In this document: positions 59,005 through 64,000 of the stretch, piece by piece
Layout of the letters: each line of letters begins with the position of its first letter
Position numbering within the stretch: position 1 is the stretch's first letter
Assembly: GCA_965262455.1 (NCBI GenBank)
Contig: CBDHFH010000002.1
Span: 1-64,000 of the forward strand
DNA length: 64,000 nt
DNA from: UBA1858 sp965262455
Lineage (GTDB): Bacteria; Pseudomonadota; Gammaproteobacteria; UBA4575
Direction of reading: 5' to 3'
Translations under genes and position numbers: made by a program
The notes under the pieces: generated by a model
Databases searched by the model: none
What the model was told of the DNA's origin: nothing
What the model saw: only the letters and a program-made list of their open reading frames with translations

Positions 59005-59937
59005 TTAAAATTCGCGAGAAAATTCAGCTTTGAATTGTTGCTTAAACTCAGCTAATGAGAAAGCGTGATTCTGTGTACCATGATGTTGGATTTTGATAGC
59101 ACCCATGAGAGAAGCTATTCGACACGTGGTTTCCCAGTCCATGTCATGCATTAAGCCATAAATTAATCCAGCGCGGTAGGCATCTCCACAGCCCGTTGGA
59201 TCCATCAGATCGTTAACAGCAACCACAGGAATGGCTATTTCTTTACCCGTAGAATAGACGACTGATCCCTCTGCGCCGCGCGTAACAATTAGTGCTTCAA
59301 CTCTTTGCGCGATTTCATTTTCTGACAGTCCAGTACGCTCTTGCATCATTTGAGACTCATAATCATTGACTGTCACATACGTGGCTTGTTCTAAAAAAGT
59401 AGTTAGCTCTTCAGCACCAAACATAGGCAGCCCTTGCCCAGGATCAAAAATAAATGGGATGTCAGCGTTAGCAAATTGCTCTGCATGTTCTATCATGCCA
59501 TCACGTCCATCCGGTGATATTAAACCAAGGCTAATGCCATCATCGGTTGGCACTTTATTTTCATGTGAACAATTCATCGCGCCAGGGTGAAATGCAGTGA
59601 TTTGATTGTCATCTAAATCTGTCGTTATGAATGCTTGTGCAGTAAAACTATTATCAATTTGCTTAATGTAGTCTTGGCTCACACCGGACTCATCCATCCA
59701 CTGATAATAGGGGTTGAAGTCCATACCCACTGTACCCATAGGCTTACCTTGCCCTTCGAGCAGATTTAAATTGTAGGCAATATTGCCTGCACAACCACCA
59801 AATTCTCGACGCATATCAGGCACTAAAAAACAGACATTAAGAATATGCACCTTGTCTGGCAGAATATGATTTTTAAAGTGGTCCTGAAACACCATAATAT
59901 TGTCATATGCAAATGAACCACAGATGAGTGCTGTCAT
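59005..59937 (-). CDS. PfkB-family carbohydrate/nucleoside kinase
   Basis: Ribokinase-fold kinase of 310 aa. N-terminal G-S-F-A-Y-D-N-I-M and G-G-C-A-G-N-I-A-Y-N form the substrate-binding part, and D-P-T-G-C-G-D-A-Y-R-A-G-L is the PfkB signature with the catalytic Asp. The pattern is close to proteins annotated as adenosine or sugar kinases; the substrate cannot be fixed from sequence by eye. Confidence 0.88.
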   Translation of the reverse strand: MTALICGSFAYDNIMVFQDHFKNHILPDKVHILNVCFLVPDMRREFGGCAGNIAYNLNLLEGQGKPMGTVGMDFNPYYQWMDESGVSQDYIKQIDNSFTAQAFITTDLDDNQITAFHPGAMNCSHENKVPTDDGISLGLISPDGRDGMIEHAEQFANADIPFIFDPGQGLPMFGAEELTTFLEQATYVTVNDYESQMMQERTGLSENEIAQRVEALIVTRGAEGSVVYSTGKEIAIPVVAVNDLMDPTGCGDAYRAGLIYGLMHDMDWETTCRIASLMGAIKIQHHGTQNHAFSLAEFKQQFKAEFSREF

Positions 59938-60042
59938 GTTTATTTCCTATCGCTATTTTAAGTTGAAAGATTTTTCTATCAGATAATTTGTCGCGCCTGG
60001 CCGCAGACACTGCACCCAGTGAGATAAGCCTTGATAGCTTTT

Positions 60043-60213
60043 CTAGGCTATCTCAACCATTTCGAAATCGTCTTTAATTGCACCACATTCAGGGCATTGC
60101 CAATTCATGGGAATATCTTCCCATTTTGTTCCCGGTTGAATACCGTCCTCTGGTAATCCCTTTTCTTCATCGTAAATCCAGCCACAGATGACACACATAT
60201 ATTTCTTATACAC
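60043..60213 (-). CDS. Rubredoxin
   Basis: Small iron protein of 56 aa starting at a GTG (60213) with GAGGGAAG before it. The two C-x-x-C-G motifs, C-V-I-C-G-W-I-Y-D and C-P-E-C-G-A, bind one iron. The middle P-G-T-K-W-E-D-I-P-x-x-W is the rubredoxin core. It is an electron carrier for an unidentified partner. Divergent from thiD across about 95 bp; rubredoxin next to thiD-thiE-hemL is common in gammaproteobacteria, as I recall. Confidence 0.95.
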   Translation of the reverse strand: MYKKYMCVICGWIYDEEKGLPEDGIQPGTKWEDIPMNWQCPECGAIKDDFEMVEIA

Positions 60214-60307
60214 GGCTTCCCTCGCTGCCTAGTCCATTTAATGATTATCCATTTGTTTACATTTACCCCATGCTACACTGGATAAATACAATTTCGCCAT
60301 TATACCT

Positions 60308-61096
60308 ATGCCAACGAAAAATTCTCGTCCTACAGTATTGTGTTTTGCCGGTTTGGACCCCTCAGGAGGAGCAGGTTTACAGGCAGATATAGAGGCGATT
60401 GCCAGTTGTGGCAGCCATGCACTTCCCATCACCACCTGTTTAACAGTACAGAATACAATTGAAACAATATCGGTGACTGCAATAGATACCGGTACTATCA
60501 GTCAACAAGTCAACGCGTTGCTTGAGGACATGCAAATATGTGCTTGCAAGATTGGCGTCATACCTAACAAAGACATCGCCAAATGTATTGCAACACTGAT
60601 ACAAAAGCTTGATGACGTTTCGGTGATCTATGACCCAGTGCTTGCGCCCAGCTACGGCACGCAATTTAGCAATGCAGAAACATTAGACGCCATCAAGTCA
60701 GACTTATTACCCCATGTGTCTGTGATAACACCCAACGCAGGTGAATTGACTGCGCTACTTGGTAATGAGCCTGACGATATTACACAAGCAAGCAAACTAT
60801 GCGACTATGGGATTGAAAATGTATTAGCGACCGACGTAGGTAACAACACAGACACTGTCAGGAATATATTACTCAATCAAGACGGAATACAAAAAGAATA
60901 TTCATACACACGTTTAATGCATGAATACCATGGCAGTGGCTGCACTTTAAGCAGCGCACTGGCAAGCTATCTTGCAAATAAAATTAATATTGAGCAAGCA
61001 AGTTTATTAGCACAACAATATACTTATCATAGCTTACAAAATGCTTATTCAATCGGCCAGGGTCAATTGATTCCTGCTCGCTACACCAGCCAATAA
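60308..61096 (+). CDS. thiD: Hydroxymethylpyrimidine/phosphomethylpyrimidine kinase
   Basis: Phosphorylates HMP and HMP-P for thiamine synthesis. 262 aa. Family segments are A-G-L-D-P-S-G-G-A-G-L-Q-A-D-I, V-Q-N-T, I-G-V-I-P-N, Y-D-P-V-L-A-P-S and the anion-hole G-S-G-C-T-L-S-S-A-L-A. thiE starts 7 bp after its stop, so the two form an operon. No TPP riboswitch is seen in the short upstream region. Confidence 0.95.
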   Translation: MPTKNSRPTVLCFAGLDPSGGAGLQADIEAIASCGSHALPITTCLTVQNTIETISVTAIDTGTISQQVNALLEDMQICACKIGVIPNKDIAKCIATLIQKLDDVSVIYDPVLAPSYGTQFSNAETLDAIKSDLLPHVSVITPNAGELTALLGNEPDDITQASKLCDYGIENVLATDVGNNTDTVRNILLNQDGIQKEYSYTRLMHEYHGSGCTLSSALASYLANKINIEQASLLAQQYTYHSLQNAYSIGQGQLIPARYTSQ

Positions 61097-61103
61097 ATCG
61101 CTT

Positions 61104-61727
61104 ATGTTAAACGGTTTATACGTCCTCACAGACAACCAATTCTATGCTCACCATGAATGGTTAGCGCGTATAGAAAAAATAATTTTAGCTGGTGCCACAC
61201 TTATTCAGTTAAGAGAAAAATTATTAAGCGAAGAACAATTACTCCCTTATGCTCTACAAATTCGTGATATTTGCCGACACTATGGGGTGATTTTTATTAT
61301 TAATGATCATATTACGCTTGCAAAAAAGGCGCATGCAGACGGCGTGCATATTGGGCGCGACGACCAATCATTACGAGACACGCGCCACTATCTTGGCAAT
61401 GATTATTTAATTGGCGTGTCCTGTTATCGCAATTTGTACAGGGCCATAAAAGCTCAAACAATGGGAGCAGACTATGTCGCATTTGGTAGTGTATTTTCTT
61501 CACATACCAAGGTAAACGCGCGTCGCTGCCCACTATCGGTCATTTATCAATCAAAACAATGTTTGACGATTCCAGTATGTGCTATTGGTGGCATTGATCA
61601 TAAAAATGTTCGTCATGTGATTAAGGCAGGCGCAGATATGATTGCGACTTCTCATGCCGTGTTTAATGCAGACAGTCCTGGGCAAGCCGCGAACAATATT
61701 AATCAACAGGTTATAATGTCGCGCTAG
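61104..61727 (+). CDS. thiE: Thiamine-phosphate synthase
   Basis: Couples HMP-PP with the thiazole phosphate to make thiamine phosphate. 207-aa TIM barrel with L-Y-V-L-T-D, Q-L-R-E-K, I-I-N-D-H, A-D-G-V-H-I-G-R-D-D and D-Y-V-A-F-G-S-V-F-S-S-H-T-K, all expected for ThiE. Second gene of thiD-thiE; hemL follows after 59 bp on the same strand. Confidence 0.94.
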   Translation: MLNGLYVLTDNQFYAHHEWLARIEKIILAGATLIQLREKLLSEEQLLPYALQIRDICRHYGVIFIINDHITLAKKAHADGVHIGRDDQSLRDTRHYLGNDYLIGVSCYRNLYRAIKAQTMGADYVAFGSVFSSHTKVNARRCPLSVIYQSKQCLTIPVCAIGGIDHKNVRHVIKAGADMIATSHAVFNADSPGQAANNINQQVIMSR

Positions 61728-61786
61728 TAAAAATCACAGTTAGGCAAACCCGCCTATAGTTATATTAAATATCAAGGTCATTACCC

Positions 61787-63067
61787 ATGGAATCCATGCA
61801 ATCTCTATTTGAAGAAGCCCAACAATATATCCCTGGAGGTGTAAATTCTCCGGTACGCGCCTTTAAAGCAGTCGGCGGAAATCCAATTTATATTAATCGA
61901 GCTTCAGGCGCTTATGTTTTCAGCGCGCTAGGAAAACAATATATTGACTATGTTGGCTCATGGGGACCAATGATATTGGGTCATGCGCATCCGACTGTAG
62001 TAAAAGCCGTGCAGGAAGCGGCGGTGGATGGATTAAGTTTTGGCGCACCCACTACATTAGAAACCGAAATGGCTAAAACGGTATGTGAAATCGTGCCTTC
62101 CATTGAACAAGTTCGCATGGTGAGTTCTGGCACCGAAGCGACGATGAGCGCAATTCGTTTAGCGCGAGGTTACACAGGAAGATCCAAAATCGTCAAATTT
62201 GAAGGCTGTTATCATGGACATGCGGATTCGTTACTTGTGAAAGCAGGTTCAGGTGCACTGACATTTGGCACACCCAGCTCCCCAGGAGTACCCCCAGAAC
62301 TTGCGGAACATACGATTACCCTGCCGTTCAATGATAGTGAAGCCATTGAAAATCTTTTTACTGAGTGCGGTGAAGACATCGCGTGCGTCATTGTTGAACC
62401 CATCGCTGGCAATATGAATTGTGTACTACCCATCAATGGTTATCTGCAAACCTTACGTACCATTACTCAGCGTTACGAAAGTGTTTTAATCTTTGATGAA
62501 GTGATGACAGGCTTTCGTGTTGCCCTGGGTGGAGCACAAGAACTTTATAAAGTTGTGCCGGACTTAACCACACTGGGCAAAGTGATTGGTGGTGGCATGC
62601 CAGTGGGTGCATTTGGAGGCAGCAAAAAAATTATGGATCACTTGGCCCCCAACGGCCCTGTCTACCAAGCAGGTACCCTGTCTGGTAATCCTATTGCAAT
62701 GACGGCGGGATTAATTACGCTTAATTTAATTCGCACTCCCGGCTTCTATGAGCGGCTAAGCAAAATTACTAAACAACTTGCACAAGGGTTAGTTGTTCGC
62801 GCAGATCAACAAGGTATACCGCTGAGCGTGAACTGTGCTGGCGGCATGTTTGGTTTCTTCTTTACTAAAGAAAAGAAAGTGACTCGATTTGAACAAGTCA
62901 CACAATGCAATTTAGATCAGTTCAATCAATTTTTTAATACCATGCTTGATCAAGGGGTCTACTTCGCACCATCCGCTTACGAAGCTGGATTTGTTTCTGC
63001 TGCACATACCCTCGACGATATTAATGTCACTTTAGATAAAGCAGAAAACGCTTTTGCTGCGCTATAA
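61787..63067 (+). CDS. hemL: Glutamate-1-semialdehyde 2,1-aminomutase
   Basis: Makes 5-aminolevulinate from glutamate 1-semialdehyde, the first committed tetrapyrrole step in the C5 pathway. PLP enzyme of 426 aa with the Schiff-base Lys265 in T-L-G-K-V-I-G-G-G, F-D-E-V-M-T-G-F-R as PLP-ring motif, and G-G-V-N-S-P-V-R-A-F at the N-terminus. The length is normal. The start is the ATG at 61787 with AAGG upstream; another ATG lies three codons on. Confidence 0.97.
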   Translation: MESMQSLFEEAQQYIPGGVNSPVRAFKAVGGNPIYINRASGAYVFSALGKQYIDYVGSWGPMILGHAHPTVVKAVQEAAVDGLSFGAPTTLETEMAKTVCEIVPSIEQVRMVSSGTEATMSAIRLARGYTGRSKIVKFEGCYHGHADSLLVKAGSGALTFGTPSSPGVPPELAEHTITLPFNDSEAIENLFTECGEDIACVIVEPIAGNMNCVLPINGYLQTLRTITQRYESVLIFDEVMTGFRVALGGAQELYKVVPDLTTLGKVIGGGMPVGAFGGSKKIMDHLAPNGPVYQAGTLSGNPIAMTAGLITLNLIRTPGFYERLSKITKQLAQGLVVRADQQGIPLSVNCAGGMFGFFFTKEKKVTRFEQVTQCNLDQFNQFFNTMLDQGVYFAPSAYEAGFVSAAHTLDDINVTLDKAENAFAAL

Positions 63068-63084
63068 AGAAGATTGTTTAAACG

Positions 63085-63128
63085 AGCAGTCGAACAACAC
63101 GCCTTGTTCTACCTAGATATCGACTGCT
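63085..63128. terminator. Nested inverted repeat between hemL and the convergent gene
   Basis: AGCAGTCGA (63085-63093) pairs with TCGACTGCT (63120-63128), and inside it GAACAA pairs with TTGTTC. The structure spans the 3' ends of both converging genes and could act as a bidirectional transcription stop, although it has no long T-run. Confidence 0.5.
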
Positions 63129-63547
63129 ATTCCATTTACATAACGACGCACGGGTGTTTGTCCTTCATATAATTTAGGCAAATCACGGAATAATTCTTTG
63201 TCATAAGGCGCCTGGTAAATAATTTCAATTGTGTCAGTCTCCTCATTAAGCATGCGTAATAGCGCAGCGGCATCACTTTGGATTGAGCAATAGCGACCGC
63301 CAATTATTTTCAACCTATTTTGCGCAACTAATTGAGAATGACTCAAAGAGATATCCAGCTAGGAAAAATAATCACGCATATCATTTAATGAAGTAGCCGC
63401 TACTTCTAATGGCGTCATCTTTAAATGTTTATACACCACCTCCTCAGCAATTAATTCCATCACATCCATATCATTATTTTGTAAGCCTAACCCCCAAAAC
63501 ACACTGGTGATGATCGCTACTAGACATAAGGCAACGGCTATGTTCAA
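63113..63547 (-). pseudogene. Anti-sigma-factor-like gene interrupted by an in-frame TAG
   Basis: Two consecutive frames, 63359-63547 and 63113-63346, are in the same reading frame and separated only by TAG at 63359-63361 and four codons. Joined, they give a protein of about 144 aa: a membrane helix (A-V-A-L-C-L-V-A-I-I-T-S-V-F-W), a linker (H-L-K-M-T-P-L-E-V) ending M-R-D-Y-F-S, then the TAG, L-D-I-S-L and I-I-G-G-R-Y-C-S-I-Q with I-I-Y-Q-A-P-Y-D. This is the layout of the C-terminal half of anti-sigma-like membrane proteins, in which I recall Gln before L-D at the TAG position, so CAG to TAG would explain it. The cytoplasmic sigma-binding part is also missing; the only starts are TTG codons. 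Probably a decayed gene. Confidence 0.65.
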
Positions 63548-63548
63548 T

Positions 63549-63671
63549 CTATGTTAGTGTTTTGTTACAAATTGACTTTGTGAATCTGACTGGATGAGCC
63601 TGAGTAGCAGCAAATACACCTACAGATAGAATAGTCGCGATAGCAGAATCAACAACAATTTTTTTACTCAT
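63549..63671 (-). pseudogene. Signal-peptide fragment, possibly of a DUF2282 (BufA1-like) gene
   Basis: ATG at 63671 with GGAGGACGG before it opens a 40-aa frame: MSKKIVVDSAIATILSVGVF then A-A-T-Q-A, followed by a short unrelated tail. The first 25 residues look like a genuine signal peptide in the style of DUF2282 metal-binding small proteins; the Cys-rich mature domain is absent. It stops 2 bp before the broken anti-sigma-like gene. The strong ribosome site suggests it was once a real gene; the family guess is weak. Confidence 0.35.
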
Positions 63672-64000
63672 TTTCCGTCCTCCGGAAGTAGTCAAATTTC
63701 ACAAACAAACGAATTTTGTTTGCACTCGACCTTACAGACGAAATGAAACCTGTTTTGATTGCATGAAAATACTCTGGCTACTGGCCTTTTGAGGAGGTCA
63801 ACCACTATCTGAATTACAAAAAGTGTCTTGGCCCTGGCTTGAGTACCTCACTTAAGCAACGGAGTCAGAGTTGCTTAATAACGGGAAGTCAGTCTACGTA
63901 TTACTTAGTTAGTAGTAGCTTATTTGATTTGGTCAACTGCAATAAATAAGTCTCACCTGCATGGCTAATCCATGCATATCGCTTACCTTTCAATAAGTTA
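63672..64000. other. Intergenic end of window with two inverted repeats
   Basis: No open frame. TTAAGCAAC-N9-GTTGCTTAA (63852-63878) and TGCATGG-N5-CCATGCA (63958-63976) are perfect inverted repeats. They may be operator sites for the gene remnant to the left or for a gene beyond the window. Confidence 0.35.

Noticed and set aside
60214..60307. Possible TPP riboswitch upstream of thiD
   Set aside because: The region is under 100 bp and lacks the conserved thi-box CUGAGA and its pairing elements.

Overview
The window is chromosomal DNA from an AT-rich gammaproteobacterium; I cannot place it more precisely. The evidence is gammaproteobacterial gene order. A TyrZ-type tyrS sits near a 16S-tRNA-Ile-tRNA-Ala-23S-5S operon and is followed by an M23 peptidase, anmK, erpA, bactofilin and argC. 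thiD-thiE-hemL lie together beside a rubredoxin gene, and rppH lies beside a HAD phosphatase. Exported proteins with C-terminal sorting tails, a flavin-dependent halogenase and FG-GAP/ASPIC proteins suggest an aquatic or marine lifestyle (inference). No transposase, integrase, phage gene or CRISPR array is visible.

Layout. 0-5 kb: gltB (with an apparent frameshift) and the start of gltD, then a small zinc-ribbon gene. 5-12 kb: small membrane proteins, a DUF5610-like protein, a FixL/FixJ-like two-component pair, and a large unrecognised protein with a P-loop at its extreme C-terminus. 12-20 kb: a tightly overlapping Entner-Doudoroff operon, zwf-pgl-edd, followed by ppsA, with eda divergent. 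20-26.6 kb: the rRNA operon on the minus strand with its P1 promoter and terminator. 26.7-38 kb: housekeeping genes (mscS, tyrS, M23 peptidase, anmK, erpA, bactofilin, argC, ClC, hemJ, a DUF1461 protein). 38-39 kb: bfd and bfr behind a Fur box. 39-56 kb: an accessory region. 56-64 kb: rppH, HAD phosphatase, small exported proteins, TesA-like esterase, PfkB kinase, rubredoxin, thiDE, hemL, and a decayed anti-sigma-like locus.

The most unusual region is 41.6-55.9 kb. It encodes a PhoX-like protein, a di-haem c protein behind a Fur box, a flavin-dependent halogenase, an ASPIC/FG-GAP protein, a lipoprotein shaped like cytochrome oxidase subunit II but lacking most CuA ligands, a 2OG-Fe(II) oxygenase with a frameshift in an A7 run, an ECF sigma/anti-sigma pair, and a Fur-box-preceded porin / FMN-binding / PepSY-TM operon. 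Three Fur-like boxes (bfd, di-haem gene, porin) suggest that much of this region answers to iron. I propose, as inference, an iron-responsive redox module made of an outer-membrane porin, a periplasmic flavoprotein and an inner-membrane PepSY protein, next to an uncharacterised halogenase and haem/cupredoxin cluster.

Three genes are broken as read: gltB, the 2OG oxygenase and the anti-sigma-like gene at the right end (in-frame TAG). Either the assembly has small errors or these are real lesions.
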